A DNA stretch of 64,000 bases from JANQTF01 sp036835375 (lineage in GTDB: Bacteria; Bacteroidota; Bacteroidia; J057): positions 35,429-99,428 of the forward strand of contig DAITMB010000002.1 in the NCBI GenBank assembly GCA_036835375.1, read 5' to 3'. Made by a program: the position numbers and the translations under genes. Below are positions 44,112 to 53,058 of the stretch, piece after piece. The stretch's first letter is position 1, and each line of letters starts with the position of its first letter. The notes beneath the pieces are model-generated. The model did no database searches. It had not been told where the DNA came from and was given only the letters and a program-made list of their open reading frames with translations.

Positions 44112-44864
44112 TTAAGCAGACACCGATTCGGTGACTTGCTCAAAGAAGGCTTCATCTACCAGAATTCTTCCGCAGTTCTCGCAGGTGATGAGTCGGGTGC
44201 GTTGCTTCAGCTCAATGTGTACTTGTGGAGGAATGATCGAGAAACACCCACCACAAGCATTTCGATCGGTAGTAACAACCGCCAAGCCGTTGCGCATATT
44301 TTGTCGCACTTTGCGATAACCCGTGAGGAATCTCGGCTCTACGCTCTTTTCAGCTTCGGCGATAAAATCCAAGATTCGCTTTTCTTCCACCTTCGTGTCT
44401 TCGATGATGACTTCGAGCTCTTTTTTCTTGTCGTCTAACTCGCTGCGCTTGCTATCGACACGATTTTTGGTTTCTTCCAGTTGCTCTTTCTTCTGATCAA
44501 TCAGCTCAGCGTGCTGGCGGATTTTCTTCTCAGAGGTCAAGATTTCCAAATTTGCATATTCGACTTCCTTGCTCAATGCTTCAAACTCCCGGTTGTTCTT
44601 CACCTGCATCTGCTGCTCTTCGTACTTTTTGATCTGAGCGGTGAATTCCTGAATCCGGGCATTTCGGACGTTGATTTCGTCGTTCAACTGCTTGATTTCT
44701 TCTCCAATGCGCTCATGGCGCGTCACCAGTCCTTCCAGGTCGTCTTCGAGGTCATTCACCTCTTCTGGCAAGCTCCCGCGAAGGCGGTGAATGTCGTCGA
44801 GCTTGGAGTCGAGCACTTGAAGCATGGTCAGGGCGCGCAGACGTTCTTCTACAGGATTGCTCAT
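44112..44864 (-). CDS. Coiled-coil protein with C4-type zinc ribbon
   Basis: 250 residues. A long coiled coil (about 10-180) is followed by a zinc ribbon with CGGC and CENCG Cys pairs (NACGGCFSIIPPQVHIELKQRTRLITCENCGRILV). This is the CT398-like zf-RING_7 family, conserved beside NIF3 genes in Bacteroidota. Function is unknown; related proteins bind nucleic acid or secretion partners. It lies 138 bases downstream of the NIF3 gene and ends at a terminator. Confidence 0.88.
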   Translation of the reverse strand: MSNPVEERLRALTMLQVLDSKLDDIHRLRGSLPEEVNDLEDDLEGLVTRHERIGEEIKQLNDEINVRNARIQEFTAQIKKYEEQQMQVKNNREFEALSKEVEYANLEILTSEKKIRQHAELIDQKKEQLEETKNRVDSKRSELDDKKKELEVIIEDTKVEEKRILDFIAEAEKSVEPRFLTGYRKVRQNMRNGLAVVTTDRNACGGCFSIIPPQVHIELKQRTRLITCENCGRILVDEAFFEQVTESVSA

Positions 44865-45002
44865 AGCGGTCTTTGGAAGGTTGTATATTTGATTCGAGGG
44901 AGACCTTGATTACCCGAAGTAGGGCAGATCCGTTTGCTTGGTAAGAAGGTTGTGCACCAAATATATTCGGGAAAGGGACTAGTGCTTTGTCATTTCCTTC
45001 GC

Positions 45003-45821
45003 TTATCTGATAATAGGCGAAAAATATCGAACTGGATTGGTCACCACCCTAGACAAACGGACTGCAAATCTAGGAAATTTTTTCAACAAAAATTCTGCAA
45101 TTAATTGAGGCGTGAATTGCTCTGATTCAAAGTGCCCGATGTCGAGCAGCAGCATCCGAGATTCGTTATCAAAAAATTTGTGATAGGTGATGTCTGCCGT
45201 GACAAACGCATCTACTCCCGCAGCCAATGCTGTAGCGGTGAGAAAGCTGCCTGCTCCGCCGCACACCGCCACCGTCTTCACAGCCTCCATCGAAGGCGCA
45301 TCTGCATAGCGAATGCCCCCACACAGAAACGACCCAGCGACCAAAGCGAGAAATTCCTCTTTGCCCAAGGGCTGTGGCAACTCTCCGATGATCCCAGTGC
45401 CTGCTTCTTCCATGCCAGCCCGGGGCAGAAGGAGACGATTGGAGATGAGACCCAAAGTTTGGGCCATCCGAAGGCTGACGCCATCATACACATTGTCGAG
45501 ATTCGTGTGGATGGCATAGAGCTGAATGTCATGCCGAATGGCCAGCGATATGGCTCGACTCACGTAGTCTTCTTCCACCAATCGCGTGCGTGCCCCAAAC
45601 CAGATGGGGTGATGCGCCACGACCATGTTGCAGCCTTTTTCTAAGGCTTCTTCCACCACCTCCATCGTCATGTCGAGACTCACCAAGACGCCGCTCAGCA
45701 CTTGCTGCGGTCGCCCTACAAGCAATCCGGCATTGTCGTAGGATTCGGCTAAGGCCAGAGGCGCCCATTGTTCCAGTTCCTGGGCGATGTCGCGGCTCCT
45801 TATTTCGGTAGCAGAAATCAT
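45003..45821 (-). CDS. NIF3-like dinuclear metal centre protein
   Basis: 272 residues. The motif VSLDMTMEVVEEALEKGCNMVVAHHPIWFG holds the His pair, DNAGLLVG is at the start and DIGHFESE at the end supplies further metal ligands. It is shorter than NIF3 proteins with the PII-like insert, which it lacks. The hexameric enzyme is a possible GTP cyclohydrolase I relative of unsettled role. The start overlaps gldH by four bases (ATGA, 45818-45821). Confidence 0.9.
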   Translation of the reverse strand: MISATEIRSRDIAQELEQWAPLALAESYDNAGLLVGRPQQVLSGVLVSLDMTMEVVEEALEKGCNMVVAHHPIWFGARTRLVEEDYVSRAISLAIRHDIQLYAIHTNLDNVYDGVSLRMAQTLGLISNRLLLPRAGMEEAGTGIIGELPQPLGKEEFLALVAGSFLCGGIRYADAPSMEAVKTVAVCGGAGSFLTATALAAGVDAFVTADITYHKFFDNESRMLLLDIGHFESEQFTPQLIAEFLLKKFPRFAVRLSRVVTNPVRYFSPIIR

Positions 45822-46309
45822 GGTGCAGGGTCTATTCGAATACCAATGGAAGAAATGTCACAAACAAGATCCTCTCGCATGTTGTGAATCAGCGCGATGC
45901 GGTATAGTCCCGATTGCGGCGTCTGTACTGGCTGGGCCAGTTTTAACCTCAGCGGATAGCCCTTGCCGACGCGCTCCAGCAGCCAGTCCCCCATCGGGCT
46001 CAGCACCGTGCTTTGAAAAGGAAACTCCGCGATCCTCCCATCAGGCGCTGTGGTAAGAATCTTCATTTGGAGATTCGTGTAGGCATAGGTTGGCAAAAAA
46101 TGCACATACACCTCCATCGGCAATGACTCCAACGTGGCCTCCACCTCCATCCGCAAGGTGTCGCTGATCGACCAGCAGCCCTCCTCGAAGGATATGTTGG
46201 CAGGAAAATCAGACTTACACCCTATGAGCGCACACAGCACACACAAAGCGGTCACCCAAGCAAGAAGTACAGGAGCGCTGAGTCGATCGCGTAGCTTTTG
46301 GTACGTCAT
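45818..46309 (-). CDS. gldH: GldH-like gliding motility lipoprotein
   Basis: 163 residues from the Met at 46309. The signal ends in a lipobox (ALIGC). The GldH pattern follows: GCWSISDTLRMEVEATLESLPMEVYVHFLPTYAYTNLQMKI, ... SPMGDWLLERVGKGYPLRL ... SGLYRIALIHNMREDLVCDISSIGIRI. GldH is an outer-membrane-associated lipoprotein needed for gliding and T9SS function in Flavobacterium. It lies 125 bases after the RicT gene and is coupled to the NIF3 gene. The family match is by pattern only. Confidence 0.8.
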   Translation of the reverse strand: MTYQKLRDRLSAPVLLAWVTALCVLCALIGCKSDFPANISFEEGCWSISDTLRMEVEATLESLPMEVYVHFLPTYAYTNLQMKILTTAPDGRIAEFPFQSTVLSPMGDWLLERVGKGYPLRLKLAQPVQTPQSGLYRIALIHNMREDLVCDISSIGIRIDPAP

Positions 46310-46434
46310 GATTCTGATAGGCTGGGAAGGGTCATGGAGCATGGCAAGTTCTGGAAACTTATTTGGACGCACTCAAGTGGCATATGGCCTATCGACAATA
46401 GACAACCCCAAGGGTGCTACAGCCAGCAATTGCA

Positions 46435-48000
46435 TCATGAGGATCCGGGTTCTTGGGCCTGTGGAGGTCTCCCACCGCGATTATTGGATCGTCTTCGCGA
46501 ATTGCGATTCCCTTGACCTCCTCTTCCGCGCCCTTGGCGAGGCTTCGCGCTACCTTCTGGAGCAGGCGATGGAACAGCGGAAGGGGCTCCTTCGCTGGGT
46601 TCTCCCTGCGCTTGAGGTGCCTTGGGTTTCTGACGAGACTGAGGCGGCCTGTTTCTGCCTCTGCGTTCTGGGCTTTTGCCGTCTGCACCGGCTTTTTCCT
46701 CGGCTGCTTTTCCTGCGCCTTCATCAAGCCGTCTGCCACTATTGCGTTCTGGGCGCCTGGATCTACGTGGGGTGTCGGTGCTGCCTTCGGGCGTCTTCTC
46801 TCCTGCCTGGGGAGCTGTGCCACGACGATCGGACCTCTCCTGACGATCTTGACGGGACTTTCCTTTTCTTCCCTTTCCTCGCTGGGAGGAGCGTCCAGGA
46901 TTTTCTTTGAGAATTGTAGTGCCTACGCCATCCACAAAGCTGATGGTGTCTTCTTTTGCCGCGCGCTCGCGCTCCCTGTCGCTGGCTCCGATCAAGGCGC
47001 CTTCGGTGAACACTGGCGGGCGCTCCCCTTGCTGATTGAGCTTGATCACCTCTTGGACCGAGTCAATGTGAAGCGGATACCAGGTGGTCTCTCCCGGATA
47101 GCTAAACCACATGATGCCTTTGAAAATATCGGTCTTTTGCACGTAGGCGCGACCTTTTTGGGTATCAATGCTGTTGACTTCGGGAAATCCTTCCAATGCA
47201 TCCAGATAGGCGTCCAGCTCATAGTTCAGGCAGCACTTCAGGCGCCCACACAGGCCCGAGATCTTCATCGGGTTGAGCGACAAATTCTGATAGCGAGCCG
47301 CTGAGGTGCTCACCGTCTCAAATTCTGTGAGCCAGGTAGAGCAGCAAAGTTCGCGACCGCAAGACCCGATGCCTCCGAGAAGACCTGCTTCGTGTCGAAG
47401 TCCGATCTGCTTCATTTCTACACGAATGTGAAATTCTCGTGCCAACTCCTTGATGAGGTCGCGAAAGTCCACCCTGTGGTCTGCGATGTAGTAGAAGATC
47501 GCTTTGGCATTGTCTGCCTGATACTCCACCTCGCTGATTTTCATGTCCAGCTTGAGCTTTAGCACTATTTCTCGCGACCTAACAAGGGTTTCATGGTCCC
47601 GCTTCCGGGCTTCTTCCATGAGTTCGAGGTCTTTGTCGTTGGCTTTTCGGTAGATACGAAAAATGTCCTTGCTATTGCTGCGCACGTTCTTCTTTCGCAT
47701 TTGAAGCTCTGCAAGTACACCGCCCAAAGACAGCGTGCCGATGTCGTAGCCACGGTCGCTTTCTACGACCACATGGTCGCCGATGAAGAGTCGCAAGCCA
47801 TTTACATTTCGGTAAAATGCTTTTCTGGTGCCTTTAAACCGGACTTCATACACGTTATCAACCTCCGACTGATCGGGGGGAAGCATGTTGTTGAGCCAGT
47901 CGTATGTATTCAATTTATTGCAGCCTCCGGTGGCGCATCCTCCTTTTTGGCCGCAGCCATTGGAAGAGCAACCTCCGCTTCCGCATGATCCACAACCCAT
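46435..48000 (-). CDS. ricT: RicT/PSP1-type protein with Cys-rich N-terminus and disordered tail
   Basis: 521 residues. The N-terminus MGCGSCGSGGCSSNGC is Cys-rich. The PSP1 domain follows: VYEVRFKGTRKAFYRNVNGL, VVVESDRGYDIGTLSLGG, FRDLIKELAREFHIRVEMKQIGLRHEAGLLGGIGSCGRELCC and GLCGRLKCCLNYE. The last 150 residues are a disordered tail rich in Arg, Gly, Pro and Lys. In Bacillus the RicT (YaaT) complex binds iron-sulfur clusters and controls RNase Y. Here it belongs to the holB-ricT-gldH neighbourhood of Bacteroidota. Confidence 0.9.
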   Translation of the reverse strand: MGCGSCGSGGCSSNGCGQKGGCATGGCNKLNTYDWLNNMLPPDQSEVDNVYEVRFKGTRKAFYRNVNGLRLFIGDHVVVESDRGYDIGTLSLGGVLAELQMRKKNVRSNSKDIFRIYRKANDKDLELMEEARKRDHETLVRSREIVLKLKLDMKISEVEYQADNAKAIFYYIADHRVDFRDLIKELAREFHIRVEMKQIGLRHEAGLLGGIGSCGRELCCSTWLTEFETVSTSAARYQNLSLNPMKISGLCGRLKCCLNYELDAYLDALEGFPEVNSIDTQKGRAYVQKTDIFKGIMWFSYPGETTWYPLHIDSVQEVIKLNQQGERPPVFTEGALIGASDRERERAAKEDTISFVDGVGTTILKENPGRSSQRGKGRKGKSRQDRQERSDRRGTAPQAGEKTPEGSTDTPRRSRRPERNSGRRLDEGAGKAAEEKAGADGKSPERRGRNRPPQSRQKPKAPQAQGEPSEGAPSAVPSPAPEGSAKPRQGRGRGGQGNRNSRRRSNNRGGRPPQAQEPGSS

Positions 48001-48987
48001 ATTGCTGAGGTTAAGTCATTACGGCAGACCGACTAGAACACAAGGAAAATATCTGGAGAAAATGGCCCTTTAAAAATTGAAGGGCCTGACCTTATGGAAA
48101 GTCATTGACTGCAAGGGCACAAGGCAAAAAGCGGAACGGATCTGAGACAGAAGGACTTATTTCGAGAAGTACCCTCCTGATTTCTGTTGAGGAAGGGGCG
48201 CTTCGGAGCTTTTTTTCATCAAAGACACAAGACCCCTTTGTTTGAAATGGGTCAATTCTGATCTATGAGTCCTCCTATGACAGGAGGATGGGCTTGCTGC
48301 TATCACAAACAAAGCAATGGAAAGCTGCCTTGCTTGCGTTGTCTGTCCAGCTGTTTTCCTCTTTGCTCGGCCAAAATCGGTTTCCTCGCGAAGCGAGGTT
48401 GACTATTTGCTAGCTTGGCGGAAGATCCTTGGCGGAAAAACGTGCCAATCTTTGGCTCTACGTGTGTTTTTCTCGCGTGAAGGTCTCCGTTCCTGTTGTT
48501 GCGGAGCAGGATCTCCTTGGGGGAGGCACCTGTAGCAAAGGAAACAAGCTCCATGTCGCGTCTTTGCATCGGCACCCAGAAATTGTGGGCGGAACAAAAG
48601 ACGCTTTCAGCGATTTTCCAGCCTTGATCCAAGCTTCGGGAGTGACCTTGCAGATATTTTCGGTGATTCCTTTCGGCTGCCATGATTGAATGCGAGGTAT
48701 TTCCTGCGGAGAAGCTGCTTATCGCAAGGCTTGCCGAGGCTTTCGCTCCTGCATTCATGGAAGACGATGAAATGATGTCGATTTGAAAGAACGCAGGGTG
48801 ATCGAATCCGCGATAGCAGGGAAAATCACACCTATTTAATCCTTAAAGCTATAGAAAAAAATGGTACCTCTGTCAGAACATCTACGGCCACGCACTAATT
48901 TCATGTCATCACCCGCTTCCGCTTCCTGCGAGGAGCTTCCCGAGATTGATGGAGGGTATTGGCCTATAACCTTTTCGCAACGTCGCA
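48001..48987. other. Gene-poor gap inside the holB-ricT-gldH neighbourhood
   Basis: 987 bases between the RicT gene and the exported-protein gene. ORFs of 60-150 residues occur on both strands (for example 48303-48758 minus, 48429-48689 plus), but none has a recognisable domain or signal. Small inverted repeats are present at 48064-48086 (GGCCCTT/AAGGGCC) and 48270-48288 (TCCTCCT/AGGAGGA). No tRNA, tmRNA or RNase P signature was seen. Decayed coding sequence is possible. Confidence 0.5.
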
Positions 48988-50001
48988 TCAACTGGGCTGA
49001 TAGGCATTCTCGAGCCGCTTTCGGAGATATCGGTAATACTTTTTGCTGCCGAATCGATCCCTGAATGTGTGGAGCATCTCACTCGCAAGTTCGAGCTCTC
49101 TTTGCTGGATCAGCGAATATATCACGCGGGTAAAAAAAACGTCGTGGGGTGAGCCCCGCAGCAGAGAATCTGCATAGGGTAGCTGTCGGTATAGATCCGA
49201 TCCCTGAACTTCGCCAGAGAGATCCCCCGCCTGAAGCAAAAACTGGGAGAAATAGGTGTGGAGGTAGAGATAGTAATAGTAAGAAAATGAGGCACCTTCA
49301 TTGTCGAGCAAAGGATAATCGAGCAAAGCGGAATCGACTTGTCGATTGAGCGATTGAGCGAGTTTGAGATAAGCCTTTTGATAGAGAATGTCGTTTCGCT
49401 CAAATTCTACGAACCAATCTGGGAGTGCAGATCGAAACTGCTGCTCACTCAGCAGGCCCAGTTCCCAAGCGGCCATGGAGTCGAGACGGGAACAAAAGGT
49501 AGCAAAATCGTCAGCTTCGAGGGTGTTTCGCAAGCCCCGGATGTGCGAGCGGTGAAATTGCTGCGCCTTGTTGTGATAGTATTGGCAGACCGAAGCCAGG
49601 GAACCTTTGTAGTGAATGGAGTCGAAAGTAAAAGAAATGGGGTCGTACCAAAGCTCGATTTGCAGGGTGGTATCTCCGGGATTGAGAAAGATTTCGTGGG
49701 CATCATCGTCCACATACAACATGGCTGGCCGTGGACTGTAGATCGGGAAGGAGAGTTGATACATGCCTTCAGCCACCAGATCGGCTTTGATGAGGATGCG
49801 CTGGCCGTGGAGAATGTGGTTGTAGCGCCCAAATATGTCGTGAATCCCTTCTGAGCCGTGGATTCTGATCTTGACCGAGGCAGAATCATAGAAGTCATAC
49901 GTAGGGTCAGGCGGGCCACTATGCTCCGCTCGATATGTGAGCCCGAAGACAAACAAAGCGAGCGCGGTGACCATGACCCAAGGGATGACTTGTCGATTCA
50001 T
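48988..50001 (-). CDS. Exported or membrane-anchored hypothetical protein
   Basis: 337 residues. One N-terminal hydrophobic helix (VIPWVMVTALALFVFGLTY) directs export. The following part (IRIHGSEGIHDIFGRYNHI ... LYVDDDAHEIFLNPGDTTLQIELWYD) has the shape of a DUF4369-like beta domain seen in front of TlpA proteins. A helical C-terminal half rich in Tyr and Leu follows. It begins 29 bases after the delta' stop, so they are probably cotranscribed. Confidence 0.75.
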   Translation of the reverse strand: MNRQVIPWVMVTALALFVFGLTYRAEHSGPPDPTYDFYDSASVKIRIHGSEGIHDIFGRYNHILHGQRILIKADLVAEGMYQLSFPIYSPRPAMLYVDDDAHEIFLNPGDTTLQIELWYDPISFTFDSIHYKGSLASVCQYYHNKAQQFHRSHIRGLRNTLEADDFATFCSRLDSMAAWELGLLSEQQFRSALPDWFVEFERNDILYQKAYLKLAQSLNRQVDSALLDYPLLDNEGASFSYYYYLYLHTYFSQFLLQAGDLSGEVQGSDLYRQLPYADSLLRGSPHDVFFTRVIYSLIQQRELELASEMLHTFRDRFGSKKYYRYLRKRLENAYQPS

Positions 50002-50030
50002 GTGATAAAAGAGAGGATGAAAGAGATGTA

Positions 50031-51155
50031 CTATTGACTTCGCAGGACGCCATGCACCCGCAGGGACAAGGAGGTGAGCACCATGTGAGAATTGGCATTT
50101 CCTGCGATGTATCGGTAGCTATCCTCCATGTGTTTGGCGATGAGGGCGACCTTTTGAGCGTCCATGAGCTGTGAAAATTTTACTTGAAAATCTTGCTCTG
50201 CACGGGTAGAGAGGGCGAGGTCCTGCGCTCCTACTTGGTAGAGAAGAGAATCCCGCAATTTTTTGACAGCCACTTGCAAAAATAGCTTTTGGAACTCTTT
50301 GTTTCCAGCGGCGATTGGCTCTATTCTTTCTTGAATCTTATCATAGTGCCCCTGATACACAGCTCTCAGCCATTCGATGTAGAGCTGACTGAATTCCTGG
50401 CTGCTGTCGGAGAGGTATTCGCTGGCTTTGGCAGGACTTCCCTCAGCGATTGCGGCGTATTCCTCTGCTTCGGTGCTGGGCAGTCCATGTTGTCGCTCCA
50501 GATATTGCTGGACATCGGCCTTGGGTATGCGCCCCATTCGCACGCGCTGCACCCGGGAGTTGATCGTGCTGAGAAGCTGAGAGGCATCCGAACAGGTGAG
50601 GATGATGAGGGTCTTCTCTGGCGGTTCTTCCAAAAGTTTCAAGAAGGCATTGGCTCCTTCTTGTCGAATGGTCTCAGCATTCCAGATGATGATCACCTTG
50701 ATAGGCGCCTGAAACGCCTTGAGTGAGATTTTTCGCTTGATTTCCCGAATCTCATGGACGCTGATGAACAGCTGCTTGTTTTCTCCATCGAGCATCTGCT
50801 GCCATTTCGAAAAGGAGAGATAAGGATCCTGAAAGAATGATTCGCGAAACGTCGCGAAAAAGTCTTCGCTGAGCCATCGCTTGCTTCCTTCTACTTTGGA
50901 GATGATGGGAAGGAGGTAATGAATGTCCGGATGAATGCCTTTTTGAATCTTGAGGCATTGTGAGCATGAGCCGCAGCTATCTTCTGCCGTGGGTTGCTCA
51001 CAATTTACGTACTGCGCAATCGCCGTGGCCATGCCCAGCTTACCCACGCCTTCTGGCCCCACGAGCAGGAGAGCATGCGCCAGTCTTCCCTGCGCCACCG
51101 ACTCTCTGATCCGGTTTTTAGCGGCTTCTTGTCCCAATAAATCAGCAAATCTCAC
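50031..51155 (-). CDS. holB: DNA polymerase III delta' subunit
   Basis: 374 residues from the GTG at 51155. This codon is preceded by AAGGAAG, and a promoter box lies 10-20 bases upstream, while the longer frame (ATG 51206) would start before that box. The AAA+ core holds Walker A GPEGVGK, a zinc site (C-EQPTAEDSCGSCSQC, four Cys) and the SRV sensor. The delta' protein opens the sliding clamp in the clamp loader. The arginine finger SRC is altered to SRV, as in other Bacteroidota. Confidence 0.9.
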   Translation of the reverse strand: MRFADLLGQEAAKNRIRESVAQGRLAHALLLVGPEGVGKLGMATAIAQYVNCEQPTAEDSCGSCSQCLKIQKGIHPDIHYLLPIISKVEGSKRWLSEDFFATFRESFFQDPYLSFSKWQQMLDGENKQLFISVHEIREIKRKISLKAFQAPIKVIIIWNAETIRQEGANAFLKLLEEPPEKTLIILTCSDASQLLSTINSRVQRVRMGRIPKADVQQYLERQHGLPSTEAEEYAAIAEGSPAKASEYLSDSSQEFSQLYIEWLRAVYQGHYDKIQERIEPIAAGNKEFQKLFLQVAVKKLRDSLLYQVGAQDLALSTRAEQDFQVKFSQLMDAQKVALIAKHMEDSYRYIAGNANSHMVLTSLSLRVHGVLRSQ

Positions 51156-51171
51156 TTCACTTCCTTTTGAA

Positions 51172-51179
51172 CAAATATA
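51172..51179 (-). promoter_or_regulatory. TATATTTG -7 box of holB
   Basis: On the minus strand TATATTTG exactly fits TAnnTTTG. The predicted start point near 51165 leaves a leader of about 10 bases to the GTG at 51155. No -33 TTG is visible. Confidence 0.45.
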
Positions 51180-51795
51180 AAGGAATTTTCGAGCAGCCCT
51201 CAGCACTGACTACACGAGTTGGTAGCAAGCATGGTTTACGTTTATGCGACTTCAGCCAACCTAGGTCCTGCTTCAAGCAGCGCCTGAGCGGATGGCGGCA
51301 GTCCGACCCCCAAAAGCCGCCTTTTCTTTTACAAAACTTTCATAAAGACTGTCTAAGACCATTTGATGCAACTTTATCAGAAGCTAGAAACCACACTAGA
51401 GCTTGTGGCGGGGACGTGACCTTGCAGCAGTTTTGGGAGCTTGAGAACTTGTAAAAAGGTCGCGATGTGTAGGAAGCGAGGTCGGTAGATGAGGCGGAAA
51501 TGCCGGGCTGGTCATCGGGAGCGGCTTTGTCATGGAGTAGGAAACTCCCGAGGAATGTGAAGTCGATGCCCAACTCACATTTTTAGCAGTACCGTGTAAG
51601 ACGCGGTGGGTGGGTGGGATAGCCACGTCAGCCTTCAAATCCGTCCACATCAGCCGCTGTACATCCGCCTCATCAGCCTGCCATCACAGGCCGGGAAATG
51701 GGCATTTCCTCAAAATGACAGTACACCAAAATGCAAATTGGAATGAGGATTACCTCCTTGAGGTGATTTTCAACAGATATTACGAATGCCATCCT
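51180..51795. other. Intergenic region upstream of holB, no gene seen
   Basis: About 600 bases between the holB promoter and the TlpA-like gene. ORFs of 60-112 residues here have low-complexity or shadow character. I see no domain, terminator or RNA signature. A Pro/Ser-rich frame near 51600 is not convincing. Confidence 0.45.
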
Positions 51796-52983
51796 TCACC
51801 CCTTCGGCTCCTCCAGCAGCTCCACGATGCGGCGCTCAGATTTGCGCATGACGGCAGGGGAGTACCCGCGTACAATTTCGGTAATCTTGCCTTCCCGGTC
51901 GATCAGAAAGTGGGTGGGATAGCCTATGATTTGGTTCAGAATGGGTAGTTCCTTGACTTGTTGGCCATACCATTGGGGATAATCCGCCCCCCATCTCTCC
52001 ACAAAACGGTTGATCTGATCGGCATCACGGTGTAAAGTTTCCAACCCAATCACCACCAACCCCTGGTTTTGGTAGGTTTCATGCCATTGTTGGAGAGTCG
52101 GCATGGCATCTGCGCAGGGCTTACAGCCGATGTACCAAAAATCCAGGAGCACTACCTTTCCGCGGAAATCAGAAAGGGCCATGGTGTCGCCCTGCGTGGT
52201 AGGAAGCGGTGGGAGGTCGAGGGCCATTCCTGGCTCCATGGGATCAATTTGCTGTGATCGCGTCCTTTCTTGTGGAGGCTGAAGAACAAATTGGCTGGAA
52301 TCGTAAGGGATGTATCGATACAAATCGAGGTCATCGTACTCAGGGCGATCAAACTCCTGGTGCAGAATGTCGATGCGTTTATAGAATTGAGTTTTTTTGC
52401 TCCCACGATAATCGATTCTGTGAATCAAGGTGTCTTCCTTGCCGATCCAGACTTTATAAGGCCCCGATTTGACGATCCATTCATGAGCCGATTTTCCCTT
52501 TATGGAGTATCCAATGGGAGGAAGCTGACCCATAAAAAACAGAGGATATAAAAAGGGAATCACTCCAAATTCAGTGCGACGAGAGAAGGATCGGTCCTGA
52601 TTCGTGATCAACTCATATTCCCATTTTTCACTCTCATGACCTAGATAAGAAAGGGTATCACCCTTCGTTTTTCGCACCGTCCAACTTCCGGGTTTTGAGG
52701 TAGTTTCTTGGACGAATGGATGATCCATCAGCCCCTTTTTCTTGCGAGAATAGTAGCCTTCTCTTGTGTAGCGCGACGTATCGGCAGCATTGATACTGAA
52801 TGTAGTCATCTGGACCACATAATGACCATTGCTGGCTCGATCGTACTTTTCGACCGACTTGGCCATGATTATTAACGGCTTCGGAGGCTTTTCTTGTTGA
52901 GAAATGGCCAATTGAGGAAAACCAATTGCCAAAACCAAGATGAGGCCTATTAGCTTAGCGGGATGTGGGAAAAGGGTGGTCAT
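51796..52983 (-). CDS. TlpA/ResA-like thioredoxin-domain protein with beta domain
   Basis: 395 residues from the Met at 52983. The signal is MTTLFPHPAKLIGLILVLAIGFPQLAISQ. The first 260 residues are a beta-rich domain resembling outer-membrane lipoprotein carrier folds (SVEKYDRASNGHYVVQMTTFSIN ... IHRIDYRGSKKTQFYKRIDI). The C-terminal thioredoxin domain has VVLLDFWYIGCKPCADAMPTLQQW (CxxC) and the cis-Pro in IIGYPTHFLIDREGKI. It is a periplasmic thiol oxidoreductase that probably reduces disulfides. Upstream in-frame codons to 53058 are unlikely to be coding. Confidence 0.87.
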   Translation of the reverse strand: MTTLFPHPAKLIGLILVLAIGFPQLAISQQEKPPKPLIIMAKSVEKYDRASNGHYVVQMTTFSINAADTSRYTREGYYSRKKKGLMDHPFVQETTSKPGSWTVRKTKGDTLSYLGHESEKWEYELITNQDRSFSRRTEFGVIPFLYPLFFMGQLPPIGYSIKGKSAHEWIVKSGPYKVWIGKEDTLIHRIDYRGSKKTQFYKRIDILHQEFDRPEYDDLDLYRYIPYDSSQFVLQPPQERTRSQQIDPMEPGMALDLPPLPTTQGDTMALSDFRGKVVLLDFWYIGCKPCADAMPTLQQWHETYQNQGLVVIGLETLHRDADQINRFVERWGADYPQWYGQQVKELPILNQIIGYPTHFLIDREGKITEIVRGYSPAVMRKSERRIVELLEEPKG

Positions 52984-53028
52984 GGTGATGTGAGGTAAAG
53001 GTGAAATCATATAAAACCAGCCTAGCAT

Positions 53029-53058
53029 TAAAATTAAAAATTTCCGGCTCTCTGACAA
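53029..53058 (-). promoter_or_regulatory. Possible promoter of the TlpA-like gene
   Basis: On the minus strand TTG (53056-53058) and TAATTTTA (53029-53036) are 19 bases apart. The last base of the -7 box deviates from TAnnTTTG. The gene starts about 45 bases further. Confidence 0.35.

Noticed and set aside
48303..48758. 151-codon minus-strand ORF
   Set aside because: Arg/Gln/Ser-rich, no domain, competing frames on both strands; kept only as part of the intergenic entry.
51610..51948. 112-codon plus-strand ORF
   Set aside because: It overlaps the TlpA-like gene on the other strand and has no recognisable feature.
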